Assembly (NCBI RefSeq): GCF_000400465.1
Contig: NW_008806291.1
Span: 1 to 64,000 of the forward strand
DNA: 64,000 bases
Direction of reading: 5' to 3'
Source of the DNA: Wallemia ichthyophaga EXF-994
Taxonomy: Eukaryota; Basidiomycota; Wallemiomycetes; Wallemiales; Wallemiaceae
In this document: in pieces, positions 21,631 through 33,650 of the stretch
Position numbering within the stretch: position 1 is the stretch's first letter
How the letters are laid out: each line of letters starts with the position of its first letter
Program-made: the position numbers and the translations under genes
Notes under the pieces: generated by a model
Told to the model about the DNA's origin: nothing
The model's database searches: none
What the model saw: only the letters and a program-made list of their open reading frames with translations

Positions 21631-23375
21631 ATGGCATCAATCAAACAAGCAACCGTTGCACAGCTCCGTGGTATGGCTCCTGCGTCCGTCATTCACGGCG
21701 GCGTCGACAGCGTCCAGCGTGCACTTGCGCAGCTCAAGTGGGTTGCAAGGAGTGTAGAGAGAAAATATACTCAATCTCACGCGCAAACAGCTCAAAGGAC
21801 ACGCCTATCGAGAAGTACATATATCTTTCGCAGCTCAGAGGCACTGCCAAGGATACTTTCTACCGGTAAGCCACCCCCACATCGCAAACAAACACAACTC
21901 ATAAATTAAAAACCCACATTAGCTTGCTGATTGATAACATAATCGATATTTGTCCATATGTTTATACCCCAACCGTAGGAGCAGCTTGTCAACTCTACTC
22001 AACTATATACCGCAAGCCAGACGCTCTCTACCTCAGCTACAACGATCGCGGAAACCTCGCTGAGATCATGTCTAACTGGCCACAGCACGGCATTCGAATC
22101 GCTGTTGTGAGCGACGGCAGTCGCATTCTCGGCCTTGGCGATCTCGGCATTGGTGGCTGCCAGATCGCCGTCGGCAAGCTTACCCTTTATGTCGGTGGTG
22201 CTGGTATCAAACCAGACAGCACTCTCCCCATCATTCTTGACATGGGTACTAACAATGAAACTCTCCTCAACGACCCCCTCTATCTCGGTCTCAGGATGAA
22301 GAGAGTTTATGACGACGCCTTTCTCGATGAATTTTACGCTGCCGTCAGAACTACCTTCCCAGATTGCCTCATTCAGTTTGAGGACTTTTCTTCAGAGTCT
22401 GCCTTCAAGTACTTGGACAGGTACAGGCACAAGGAGTCGCTCATTCAAGCTCCTTCTGCGCCATCTGGCCAGCTGCACACAGGAAAGTGCTTCAACGATG
22501 ACATCCAGGGTACCGGTGCTGTGATCCTTGCCGGCTTCATCAACGCCGTCAAGCTCGCTTCCGCGGCGTCTGGCCGACCAATCCTCGACCAACGCATTGT
22601 TTTCCTCGGTGCAGGCAGTGCTGGTGTGGGTGTCGCGATGCAGCTTGTTGAGTTTTTCACCAGGAATGGATTTACAGAGGAAGAAGCCAAGCAGAAGTTC
22701 TACTTAGTTGACAGCAAGGGGTTAGTGACTGACGACCGCGGCGACAACCTCCCAGCACACAAGCGTGCACTCTCCCGCAAAGCTGGTGGACCGCAATTCA
22801 AGACGCTAGAAGAGGTAGTCGAGCATGTTCGTCCGAGTGCCCTCATCGGTTTGTCGACAGTCGGCGGAGCATTTAGTGAGAAGATAGTGCGTATGATGGG
22901 TTCGTTCAAGGCTCGTCCAATCATTTTCCCTCTCTCGAACCCATCCCATCTGTCCGAGTGCACGTTTGAAGATGCGATCAAGTGGACGAACGGTAGAGTG
23001 ATTTTTGCCAGTGGCTCCCCATTCAAGGCCGTCGAACACGGTGGTAGTACGTATGAGAGCAACCAGGGTAATAACTTCCTCAGCTTCCCTGGTATCGGAT
23101 TGGGTTGTATCGTCGCTAAAGCTAACGAGGTGAACGATGATATGGTCTACGAATCGGCTCTCGCTCTCGCTGATTCTCTCGATGATAGTGAGATAAACAC
23201 CCTCCTCTATCCACGTCTTCATCGTATTAGAGATATCTCAGCTACTATAGCGGCAAGAGTCGCCAAGGCGGCCGTTAGGACTGGCGCAGCGGAGAATAGC
23301 AAGCTAGGCGGGATGGCTGATACAGACCTTCTCGCTTATATCAAATCTAAGCAGTATGATCCAACACCATGTTAG
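21631..23375 (+). CDS. NAD(P)-dependent malic enzyme
   Basis: Oxidative decarboxylation of malate to pyruvate. The malic N-domain shows TFYRLLIDN and VYTPTVGAACQ, then GDLGIGGCQIAVGK (residues about 125-140), and the NAD-binding domain begins with the dinucleotide loop FLGAGSAGVGVA. Later landmarks are PLSNPS and FASGSPF. Two introns (21738-21790 and 21866-21922) give 544 residues, close to the usual 540-590. The N-terminus is about 30 residues shorter than in animal enzymes, with a stop just upstream of the ATG. No clear mitochondrial presequence is seen, so it may be cytosolic. NAD versus NADP use cannot be fixed from what I see. Confidence 0.93.
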
Positions 23376-23571
23376 TTTGGTTTTTTTCACTTTTTGTATC
23401 AGCTTTGTTTCACTCTATTCACATGTTTCACATTTTTCACCCCTATCACTCTCATAACTCTGATATAAAGACATTTATATGCGTAATTGACAATGTAATT
23501 GGATTGCAACGATTGTTGTTGTGGTTGATGGCGTTTAATAATAAATAGCATGAAAACCTTTACTACCTCCA

Positions 23572-25245
23572 CTACCTCATGGACAGAGTACTCTGAGAGC
23601 GCAGCTTGGTTGGGTTCTTGGGGATGGACGACGAGCTTGACTGTCCTCTGTAGTGTCTGATAGTGGGAGGGGGAGGGGGGCCGACGTTATCTCTCGACGG
23701 ACTCAGCAGGCTGTCTCTGGAGGGTGGTCTGAGGGTATGAGTGGATTGTGAGTGGTGTGAGTGGTTTGCGTAGCTTGCCGGGCTCGTAGCACCCATCCGC
23801 AAGCTATCCCTAGAAGGAGTCTTGCGTGGCCTGTCGCTGTATCTCATCTGCGCCCTAGCGTGTGCCTGCTGTATCTGCAGATGATTCGCAGTAGCTGATT
23901 TGCGACTGTCCGCACTGGACGGGGACGGCGACACACCCCCGTAATCCGATTTGGCCTTGTTCTTGCCGTGGCTAGGAGCGCTCTTCATGCTCTTCATACC
24001 TCCGCCAATATCACCCCCACCACCGCTCAGATAGTAGTCCTCGTCATGCACACTGTACCCACCAGCTTCAGACCCACCCGCCTGGGAATGCTCCTCGTCC
24101 CACTGCTGTCCAGCGAGGAATGCGGCGTGTTGGGCGACATAAGCCTGGAAAGACTGGCGCGCATTCATCATGGCTTGAAAGTGCATCTGGGCTGCTTGCG
24201 CGGCGTGTTGGTTGAGGTCACCGCTCGTGCTGCTCTGTGCGGAGGGCGGGGGCGTGGGGATTGCCATGTTCATGTTGGGCGGTGGGATCGGTGCTTGTCC
24301 TGTCTGGCCCATCGGCGGAAAGGGGAAGGACGCGGGGGGTATCTGAGACATTTGCATGGGTGATGCACTTGGCATAAACGGATTGAATAGCGATCCACCT
24401 GGTGCGCTGTGCATTGACACAGAGGGTGAAGGCGGTGGTGGTGGCCGTAGACCGTTTGATGGCGTCTGCCGCGATTGGGGAGAGTAGCTCGCATGTGACT
24501 GTCGTTGGTAGTTGGGCGAGAGGGAGGCGGGTGAAAGGGTGCTAGAGAGTGTGGAAGTGTGTTTACGGCTCGGCGGCGGCGGCTTGCGGTAGCTGAGCTG
24601 GTGTGAGCTGCCCTGGAGCTTGAGTGAGGGTGTTGATTTGTTCGGCTTGCTCGCTATCGACGTCGCTAAACTGACCTGCGACTTGGAACGCAGCTGCGAT
24701 AGCGGCAGCGTGTCGTCGCTGTCGTCGCTCGTATCGTCAGGAATCGTTGTAGCGGCGTGGCGGATAGTGGAACGCGACTGTCTGATGCGGTCGCGGAAGT
24801 TTGTCATGTCGCCACGGTCATCGTCGTCATCGTCTTCATCGGATGTGTGCCAGGCTGAGAGGTTTTGCTGCTTCGGCGGTGGTTTCCTGTGCGTTTTGAA
24901 GGCTGGGACTGGGGCTGGTGATTGGCGGCTTGGCTGGAAATGTGACGTTGTTTGCGTCGGCGTCTGCCTGCCTAGCAATTCGCTACTCGAACGGCGCTTG
25001 AAATCCTTGACAGACATTTTGGGCGACGAGGAGGAATCAGTGAGCGTGGGCTGTCCAATGGGGTGCTCTTTGAAGCTCTCGACGCTATTGTTGTTGCTGG
25101 GCTGCGACTGCCTCGGTTTCCTTGCGTCCTTCGCGCTTGCGTCTCTCTTGAACAACTTCCTCAATCCGTCTTTAAGTGCAATCCTCATGGATGTCGTGCA
25201 TGAAGGGGTCAATATTAAATTTATTATCAATTTACAGTTATTCAT
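23572..25245 (-). CDS. Proline/serine-rich disordered protein, unknown
   Basis: I do not recognise this 557-residue protein. A start at the second ATG (25188, MRIALKDGLRKLFKRDAS) would give 538 residues and a basic amphipathic N-terminus. The rest is low complexity: Ser/Thr/Pro-rich with many SPS and PPP runs, an Asp cluster ([11 protein letters not shown]), Met/Gln/Ala-rich segments and a Gly-rich patch. No enzyme motif or membrane helix is visible. Polyproline and basic stretches suggest a scaffold for signalling or actin, but this is weak inference. The frame is long, intron-free and uses coding-like codons, so the gene itself is likely real. Confidence 0.7.
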   Translation of the reverse strand: MNNCKLIINLILTPSCTTSMRIALKDGLRKLFKRDASAKDARKPRQSQPSNNNSVESFKEHPIGQPTLTDSSSSPKMSVKDFKRRSSSELLGRQTPTQTTSHFQPSRQSPAPVPAFKTHRKPPPKQQNLSAWHTSDEDDDDDDRGDMTNFRDRIRQSRSTIRHAATTIPDDTSDDSDDTLPLSQLRSKSQVSLATSIASKPNKSTPSLKLQGSSHQLSYRKPPPPSRKHTSTLSSTLSPASLSPNYQRQSHASYSPQSRQTPSNGLRPPPPPSPSVSMHSAPGGSLFNPFMPSASPMQMSQIPPASFPFPPMGQTGQAPIPPPNMNMAIPTPPPSAQSSTSGDLNQHAAQAAQMHFQAMMNARQSFQAYVAQHAAFLAGQQWDEEHSQAGGSEAGGYSVHDEDYYLSGGGGDIGGGMKSMKSAPSHGKNKAKSDYGGVSPSPSSADSRKSATANHLQIQQAHARAQMRYSDRPRKTPSRDSLRMGATSPASYANHSHHSQSTHTLRPPSRDSLLSPSRDNVGPPPPPTIRHYRGQSSSSSIPKNPTKLRSQSTLSMR

Positions 25246-25305
25246 CTGCCAAATCCTCTCTGAAAACCTTTAATTAGTTTATTTATACGTTTTTTACTTT
25301 TCCAC

Positions 25306-27453
25306 TCACGCAAAATGCAAGTCGCTGTGTTGGCCTTTATCTGTAGACTTGACGGGGATTTTGCATTTCGGACACACATCTGTATCATTCTCCTCTTCGC
25401 TACTTGATATTGTTATAGTTTCTGTCGTCATCTCCTTTCCCTGCTTCTTTGTTGTTGCACTAGCACTAGCATTGGCACTGGCACTGGCGCTCGCAAGAAA
25501 CGCAGTCAGTCCCGTCTTCGGTTGGTCTTTCTTCTTCTTCTTCTGCGACGGCGCTGCTGCCGTGCTATCTGTCCGCTGCCGCTTTGCTTCTTTGTGTTTC
25601 ACCACCTTGTCTCGCCTTTCACCGCTTTCACCGCTATTGCCACTATTGCCGCTATTGCTTCCTAGAAACCCCGCAATGCCTCTCTGTCCCTGTGATATGT
25701 AGTGGCTTAATTAGCATACCACGTTACCTAACATCCACACTAGACTCACAGCTTCCACCGCCGCCAAACCAGAAAATGACAGCGCCAACTTATTCACCTC
25801 ATACCCCAACCTATGTTCATTGGGAATATCTTTCATCTCACTCGCTACAAACTCCCTCAGAAGCTTCTCTGCGTGTTTCTGAATCAACTCTGGTCCAAAT
25901 GCCGCGTTGTATGGGAAAGGTGATTGGTGAGAGCGGGATGGTTGGTAGAGTTGGTTAATAGAGAGAACAATACTCTTGGGCCACATTGTCCGTTTATCTT
26001 GTTCGCCTCTCATTTCTTTCAACCTCTGAGACAACTCGCTTGAGAGGATTTTAAACCAATGGCGGATCTCTCCGACAGTTTTGACGGTTGGGCGGAATGA
26101 CTTGGATGCGAGCATAGATTTGGTCATGACGCGTTGCGTAACCTGATCTGAATTAACACCGCGAATAGTGTTGTAAATCCAAATACTCTCTTCGCCGAAA
26201 TGTCGCTGCATCTCACTGAGTGGCACAGTAAGAAGGTCTGATACACTAGCTGCATCGTAATGTGCAGCAAGAGTTTCACCGAATTTACCACCGAGGCTGC
26301 GTATTTTCTGGAAACGCATCGGCGCAAGGAAGTTGTTCACGGCGGTTTGACGTAGGATGGTCTGTGCGTCTGGTTTCTTCCATGCTGAACATATCTTGGC
26401 TAGTATTTTGTTGTGCGAGATTCCAGCTGAACATGTGTAGCTCAGCTGCTCGTACATCGCTCGTCGCATCCCGGATACTGCCTCGGCACCGATCTGGAGT
26501 GCGACATCTGACCAGGATGGCTGTGTGTCTGTGTCGGTGTAACAGTGCTCTCGCTTGTCATCGTCCTCCTCCTCCCGCGTACTCACCAAATTACCCAAGC
26601 CAGCGAATGATATGATGGGAGGGTATGGTAGTGCGTCGTCGAGTGTCTTGTCTGGTGGGAGGTGAGCTATGAAGGGATATCTGGATGTAAATTGCGTTAG
26701 AGCGGGTGATTTGATGCTAGAAACACCAACCCACCTCTCTATAATCTTCCCTCGCACCATCTCAGTGAGATCAATGTACTGCTCGTCTATAGATGCCTTC
26801 TCAATCTCCGAGTTTGGGAAGTAGTCATGCATAAATTTGAGCACCTTGGAACCCTCTCTGCGGTAAGGATCGAGTGATACCTGTGTATGTTTGTGAGAAA
26901 AATCAAGTGAGACATAGAGTGAAGATTTTCACTAACTTTATGAGTAGCTTGAGTAGGGGGATCGTCCCAATAACCGGGTTCTTCAACGCCTTCTTTATAG
27001 GTGGCTACATGTACAGGGATTAGATTTGGACATTTCTTCTTGGCCTAGAAAAGTTAGATGACGTCATGTTGTAGATTGAGAGGTACCTCGAAAATATTCT
27101 CATGGCGGGATACACCGGCATTTCTGGCAGGATATGAGATGGCAATGAGGCCATTCCACTGTTGCACCACGATAGGAGCGTCGATAGGGAGGTTTAAGCG
27201 TTTCCGTTCGAACTGAGAGAGGGTGAGGAAGTGAGAGTGAGAGGAAGGAGGAAAGAAACCTGTGCGTAGGCTGAGGAGATTGAGTGAGCAATAGCACTCT
27301 CCTCCAAACAACCCACTCACCTGCATCTAAATCAGCATGGCAAATAACTCGCAGTGGATTTCTGGAAGCTTTGTGTTAAATGGATCCATAAGAAAGGAAA
27401 GAATAACACCTCGCGTCACTTGGGCAATTAGTGAGAATATTTCGATATGACAT
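25306..27453 (-). CDS. RAD30: DNA polymerase eta, translesion synthesis
   Basis: A Y-family polymerase that bypasses UV damage in the nucleus. The catalytic palm motif HADLDAAYAQFE is near residue 20, followed by VVQQWNGLIAISYPAR, the second carboxylate block ERASIDE-like KASIDEQYIDL, and the finger/little-finger regions. A C-terminal UBZ finger reads CPKC then HSDLH, and two PIP-like motifs (QRGIAGFL, GLTAFL) precede it. Seven introns (27362-27409, 27271-27320, 27213-27259, 27045-27086, 26881-26936, 26681-26734, 25690-25749) give 596 residues. An 11-nt microexon (27260-27270) encodes most of AYAQ. The start at 27453 is 41 bp from the POL1 start on the other strand. Confidence 0.94.
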
Positions 27454-27494
27454 TGATTGCTGTTGAGATACGCGTCTCTTTATTCAAAACGAGA
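27454..27494. promoter_or_regulatory. 41-bp divergent promoter with MCB box
   Basis: The start codons of RAD30 (left) and POL1 (right) are separated by only 41 bp. ACGCGT, the MluI cell-cycle box bound by MBF, lies at 27470-27475. A second copy is at 27501-27506, inside codons 3-4 of POL1. MCB boxes drive G1/S expression of DNA replication genes in yeasts. Here one site could serve both genes. Confidence 0.6.
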
Positions 27495-30400
27495 ATGGCG
27501 ACGCGTGATAAATTGAGGGAATTAAGGGAAGCTAGGGAAGGCGGTGGAAGGGCGAAGCAGTTTAAGGTGGATTATGGATTATTTCCGCCTATGTTTAAAC
27601 TTACAATCCCCAGATATCAGATAACGTAGACATTTACGATCAAGTTGACGAGGACGGATATAAATCAGTTTACAATGAAAGAATTAATAAACCAGATTTC
27701 ATTCAAGATGATGATGGCTTGGGTTATTTGGATAATGGTTTAGACGATTATGATTGGTCAACTCAGAACCCAGCCAGCGGCGACGACGACGACGTTAAAC
27801 CAAAGAGAAAGCCCCAGAATAAAAAGGTTAAACAGAAAGAAAGCCTCGGTGCCTTCTTTGCGCGATCTCAAACCACCAATCCTTCCCCTCAAATGTCTTC
27901 TTATCGTAAACAAGTCCCAGAAACTCAAGCTGATGATTTCATGTCCAACTTGTTATCTGGGTTAGATGATTCATCCACCTCAAACACTCTAAACCACCCC
28001 CCACGTCGTCAAGCTATCCCCAAATCTAACTTGTTCGCTAAACACAGATCTCATGATGAGAATCCAGGTTACAGCTCTCAATCAAACAACCCAGTCTCCT
28101 CTTCAGACCCTCCTTACTCTTCTGATCTCGATTTAGCCCCTCCTTCCTCCAATTCCACCCACTTACGCAGAAAATTTGATGAAAACGCTTCCATTTCATC
28201 TTCCCCTACTAAAAAACTACGTAATCATCCCCCTTCCAGTTCTGACAATGACTTTGACCCCTTTGAAGATAACTCGAGCGTGAAAAATGAGGTGAAAATT
28301 GAACCAGATGGTATAAACTCTTTGAATAGCGTTGATGACACTAAAAAACCCTCTATCGACATTCCCAACAACACCGCCCCCAAAGCCTGGCTCTCTGTTC
28401 TTGATAATATCGCTCCCTCTCCTCCACCCTCCCCAAAACCAGATGATCATGTCGACTTTAAAAGGGAAGGTTCCGCTACTGACAGCCCTCTCTACGACGA
28501 TGAAGGCTGTGTGCGCTTTTACTGGCTTGATTACATTGAAGACTTTGGTCGCGTCATTCTCTTCGGTAAGGCCTTTGACCCTGACGCAAACAAATGGCAG
28601 TCAACTTCCGTCTCTATAGAGGGCATCCAGCGCAATCTTTTCGTCACTCCACGACCTTTCAAACTCGACGATGACGGTAATCAGACTGATCAACCTGTCG
28701 AGCAAATGGACGTGCACAACGAAATGCAAGACATACGCAAAGCCAGTAAAATTAAATCTTGGGCTGCTAAGTTCGTAAAACGCAGCTACGCTTTCGAAGA
28801 AAAAGACATCCCCCATCAACAGTCTGACTGGCTCAAGGTTATCTATGGCTTCAACGAGCCTCATCTTCCGCTAGGTCTGTCTGGAAAGACATTTTCGCAT
28901 ATATTCGGCACAAACACCTCTCCATTTGAACTCTTTGTCGTTAAGAGACAGATCATGGGTCCATGCTGGCTCAAGTTGGAGGATGCCTACGTCACACAAA
29001 AGGGTACTACATGGTGCAAACACCAGTTCACTGTCACTGATCCAAAAACTGTCCAGCATTTCACTGAATCTGATGCTGAATCTCCCAAAGAACCCCCACC
29101 ACTCACCATAATGAGTTTGGCGACAAGAACTACTGTCAACCACACCGCCAATTGCAGAGAACTCGTCGCTGCTACGGCAAGAGTGTGGTCTGATATCAAT
29201 ATTGAAGATCCTACTCCACCTGAACAGCAGCCATCATCCTCCATCACTCTCGTACGTCCCATTGTCATGTATCCACCAGGTTTCGAGATGAAGGCTCGTC
29301 AGCAGAAACCAAAAATTGAGCCGATGCGTAACGAGAAGGCGGTGTTGAGCAATGTGCTCGCTTCTGTGCAGCGACATGACCCTGATGTCCTCGTCGGACA
29401 TGATTTAATGGAAGATAGTCTTGAGACGCTCTTGAACAGAATGCACGAAATGAAAATACCTAATTGGTCCAAAATGGGTAGAGTCAGGAGAGATAAATGG
29501 CCAAGAGCCAAGTTTGGACGCAACAAACTCATCACGAGTGGAAGATTGATCTGTGATTTGAGTTCAGATGCAGGAAAGGTGGGTTGAGTATGTATAAGTG
29601 GATTTTATCTCATTGCGCACCTATTGCACACTTTATAGGGCATGATCTCTTCGACTACTTGGTCCATGACTGAAATGGTTGGCACTCACCTGGGTACTCA
29701 GCGCGAGGATATCGACCCTGACGACACTTCCGCCTACCTTGATCGCTTCTCTCCTTCACCAGACCGCATGATACATTTCGTCAAACACTGCGAAGTCGAC
29801 GCCGTCTTCAATATGGCTCTCGCTGCTAAGGTCCAGATACTCCCTCTCACCCGCCAGCTCACCAATCTCGCCGGTAATAGCTGGGGCAGGACTCTTACTG
29901 GAGGTAGAGCCGAGCGTAACGAATTCATTCTCCTTCACGAGTTCCACAGACAAAAGACCATTTGTCCAGACAAACTCAGCAAGTTCGATAAGAAAGCTGC
30001 GCAGTTGGAAGCCGCTGCTGAGAATGGCGAAGACGAAGCACCTTCTAAAAAGAAAGGAGGTCGCAAGGATAAATTCAAGGGTGGTCTTGTTTTCGAACCT
30101 AAAAAGGGGCTGTGGGATAAGTATATCCTCGTGATGGATTTCAACTCGCTTTATCCATCTATTATACAGGAATACAACATCGACTTCACCACAGTGGAGC
30201 GCCCGGAAGATGATGGAGAAGACGAGGAGAAGATTCCAGAGGTTCCTCCACCGGGATCTGGTCAGGGTGTATTGCCGAAACTGATTGCAACGCTTGTCAA
30301 CCGTCGTAAACAAGTGAAGGGGTTGATGAAGGATAAGAATGCGACGACAGCCAAGTTGATGCAACTTGATATACGTCAGATGGCCCTCAAGCTCACGGCT

Positions 30401-32113
30401 AATTCTATGTATGGTTGTTTAGGTTTTGAAGGGTCCCGGTTCTATGCACGCCCTCTCGCCGCGCTGACAACTTTCAAGGGTCGTGAGATCCTCACACACA
30501 CGCGCGAGCTGGCTGAATCGATGCAGCTGGATGTGGGTATTGATTTTGGTTGGTGGATGTTGCTCACGATCTGCTAGGTCGTCTATGGTGACACGGACTC
30601 CGTCTTTATCAATTCGAACGCATACACGTACGATGATGCGCTCAAGGTGGCGAGCGAGTTCAAGAAGTACGTTAATGAGCGGTACAAGTTGCTCGAGATA
30701 GATCTCGATGGTGTTTTTAAACGGTTGTTGCTTCTGCAGAAGAAGAAGTACGCGGCAATCAAGATGGCAGATGGCGTCGAAACAACTGAGGTGAAGGGCT
30801 TGGATATGAAGCGTAGGGAGTACTCGCAGCTTTCAAAAAACACTTCGCAGTACGTCCTCGACCAGATACTCAGTGGGGAGTCTACGGAGGTTGTAGTGGA
30901 GCAAATACACGAGTACTTGGGTGTGGTGAGCGAGAGCATCCGTAGCGGCAAGGTGCCACTGGAGGAGTATATCATCAACAAGCGCTTAGGTAAGGACCCA
31001 GAGGCTTACCCCGACTCTAAGTCTCAGCCACATGTCCTCCTCGCTCTCCGCATCAAGAAACGCGGTGGTGCCGTGCGCAGTGGTGACGTCGTCAGCTACA
31101 TCTTCTGTCAGTCTCCAGATGGCTCCTCCAGCAAGACGGGCAAGGCGGAGAATGCTCACAGTATAGATGAAATCAGACGCGATGGAATGTCAGTGGATTA
31201 TGAATACTACCTCACTTCTCAAGTCCTACCACCTATCGAGCGTCTGTGCGATAATATCGAGGGCACAGACCGTGCGCGACTAGCGGAGTGTTTGGGTGGG
31301 TGGTGCGCATTATTTTATGGTCTATTAACAAACCAAACCTTATAGGACTCGACCCTGCTCGTTTCCAGACGCAAACGATGGGTGCAAGCAACGACAAGGA
31401 ATTCCACACCCTCGAATCGCAGATGTCCGATAAGGAGAGGTTCAGACATGCTGAGCGACTCGTGCTACGCTGCGTGGGTTGTGACGAGCAGAATGAGTTC
31501 GGCAGTCTCCTTGATGATGTGGGTTGAGTGTGTTGTTGTCTATACTAGCTTACATGACCTGCGCAGACTAAACACATGCAGACGCGCGGTATCGTCTGTC
31601 AAAATTGCAAGGGTGTGCTGCCTCTTGGAAGCGTCGCCACTCAGCTCGAGATAAAGCTTAGGCAGTGCATTGCGCGCTATTACGAAGCTACCCTGGTTTG
31701 TAATGATCAGGCTTGTGGTAATACCACTCGCATGATGGGCGTTTATGGTAAGCGGTGCCTTGCGCCTAATTGCCTCGGAAGTATGTCGTATGCGTATGAC
31801 GACCAGATGCTTTACAATCAACTTTTATACTTTGCGAGATTGTTCGACGCGGATAGGATCATGACGCAGGCTAAGACGGGTGGTAATTATGGTGCGTTTT
31901 CTAGATAGTGCAGTTAGCACATACACACACAATCACACTAACCCTTGTACAGATGAAATTCACCTCCTCTGCGAAAAAAATAAACCCACCTTCTTTACCC
32001 TCCACAACACCGTGGCTAAGTTCCTCGAACGCAATGCTCGCTCCGTGGTCTCTCTCGCTGATATTTTCTCTTTTATGAACCTACAGCAACGTCGTTGGAG
32101 AGTGGCGGTGTGA
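27495..32113 (+). CDS. POL1: DNA polymerase alpha catalytic subunit
   Basis: B-family replicative polymerase that extends primase primers. An acidic N-terminal region is followed by the exonuclease-like domain, motif A DFNSLYPSII (near 30140), motif B KLTANSMYGCLGF (near 30390) and motif C YGDTDSV (near 30590). The C-terminus has two zinc modules (CVGCDEQNEF with CQNCKG; CNDQACG with CLAPNC). Six introns: 27567-27613, 29579-29638, 30533-30577, 31296-31345, 31519-31566 (or to 31581) and 31892-31952. Total 1435 residues, or 1430 with the second acceptor; both keep frame. The first exon is only 24 codons. It shares its promoter with RAD30. Confidence 0.97.
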
Positions 32114-32193
32114 GACATGGTTTAAAATGTACTATTTATGTGCTTTTTATGAAAATTTATACAACTCTCTCTTGATTTCAATAATAATTCAGC

Positions 32194-32642
32194 TCACTTG
32201 GCCTGGCCTGCTGCGTCTTTTGCAACTTTGCACATTTCGCAGTTGAAAACGACGAATTCGCTCTGTTCTGGGGGAGTGTTAGGGACTTGTATCAGATATA
32301 CAGCTGCGTACCACTCGGAGCGACGAACACGGCCATAAATTCAGCTGGTTCAGTCTGGCTGTTGTTTGCCGAGACTGCATGCAGCGCGCCTGGCAGTTCT
32401 GACCAGGTATCGTTTGTGCTGAGAATCTTCTCCTCTTCTGCCTCTTTCGCGCCTGGTTGGTGGACGACGCTGCGGATGGTTCCGCTGAGGACTGTACCAA
32501 CGACGAACGCCTCACCGTGGTGGTGCGTAGGTGTAACCGCGCCTCCTTCGTAGCGCACCTTGAGTCCTACTACTACCTTGCTGCTGTCTGTGGGGAGCAC
32601 GTGGCTGAAAAGCGGTGTGAATGTGTGTCCTGGGAGCGACAT
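32194..32642 (-). CDS. Small cupin-domain protein
   Basis: A single beta-barrel cupin of 134 residues. The metal-ligand motif is THHHGEAFVVGTVLSG, with three His and a Glu, and a later SELPGALHAV supplies the second-motif histidine. The start at 32642 (MSLPGHTF) fits the family better than the upstream ATG at 32726. The frame breaks near the end, but a 44-nt intron (32268-32311, donor GTACGC, CTAAC branch) restores it and adds a tail with FNCEMCKVAKD. Many small cupins are oxygenases or sugar isomerases; I cannot choose a substrate. It ends 80 bp from the convergent POL1 stop. Confidence 0.85.
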
Positions 32643-32736
32643 TGTAGATGTTTGGTGGTTTGTAAGATAGGCGTTGTACACAGCGTTTTGAAGGTGTCTT
32701 CCCCAACGTCTTCTCACTTGCGTCATTTCACTCGCA

Positions 32737-32775
32737 AGACCGAGACCGAGACCGAGACCGAAACCGAAACCGAGA
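32737..32775. repeat. Hexanucleotide minisatellite
   Basis: Six tandem hexamers, four AGACCG then two AAACCG, lie about 95 bp upstream of the cupin start codon. The repeat may vary in length between strains. Confidence 0.85.
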
Positions 32776-33650
32776 TATGCTCTATGTAGTTTCTAAATGC
32801 GTTGGGGCGGTGGCCTATTAGTCATGTCTATTTGTGCTAGTCTTTCACTCAAGCTGGGATTGTCGAATTTGCATTTCAAGCGAATCATTTGAATCGTTAA
32901 GCGTCGAGCAAGGAGTGTTTTAGTAGAATGTAGTAGCCGTAGCCGGCTTCAAAGCCAACTGATCCTCAAGAAACCTTCTCGGCATGGTCATGAGTCTCGA
33001 ATAGCTCTCTGAATCGTCAGCTGCTATTCATTTACAAATCGCCGGAAGTCCGTGTCTCATGAACAGGTGAACGACAAACTCCGAGCTAAGATTGGCCAAG
33101 AATCCACCAAGAATCATTGTGGATCCGTCTGTTGCCAAGCTTGTGCTGTTATCAAACCACCGTCATCTCAAATACACAAATTACGCTATCAAAGTCGCCG
33201 GAAAAATCGTTAGCCCGGAATTTTACAGAATCCGTAAATGATATGGCCGTTTATTGCCGTCTAATCGCGGGTATTACATATGGTCCGTATGAGAAATAAG
33301 TGGATACAGGACATTCAGGGAGTGTCCAACACGCCTTTAACGCCTTCACCAAGATTTATCTTGCGAGACAACTCTATCTGAAATCGCCGGAGAAATTCCC
33401 GCCGAACAAGCAAATCACAAAGAATAATGCAGCAGCTGAGCATATAGCTTTCTCGCTCTGTAGCAATTTACTACACAAATCTCGCTTTTTTACTGCCCAC
33501 GGGAAATGTCAGCGCGCTTAATTTAGCTCATGTGGATGTCTCATTAGGCACACGCATGAACATAGATCTATAAATAGATTACGATGGTTTCTGACTTAAT
33601 AAACTGCTCAACTCGCTAATTTCTCATAATCAACACAACCAACACAAAAC
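32776..33650. promoter_or_regulatory. Promoter region with three TCGCCGGA repeats
   Basis: About 875 bp between the cupin gene and an MFS transporter. Three same-strand copies of AA(A/G)TCGCCGGA occur, with cores at 33039, 33195 and 33384, the last about 265 bp before the ATG. The spacing is 156 and 189 bp. CGG-containing direct repeats suit a Zn2Cys6 regulator. No credible ORF is present. Confidence 0.5.

Noticed and set aside
32268-32311. Apparent frameshift or early stop in the cupin gene
   Set aside because: A 44-nt intron with a CTAAC branch point restores the frame and adds a sensible tail.
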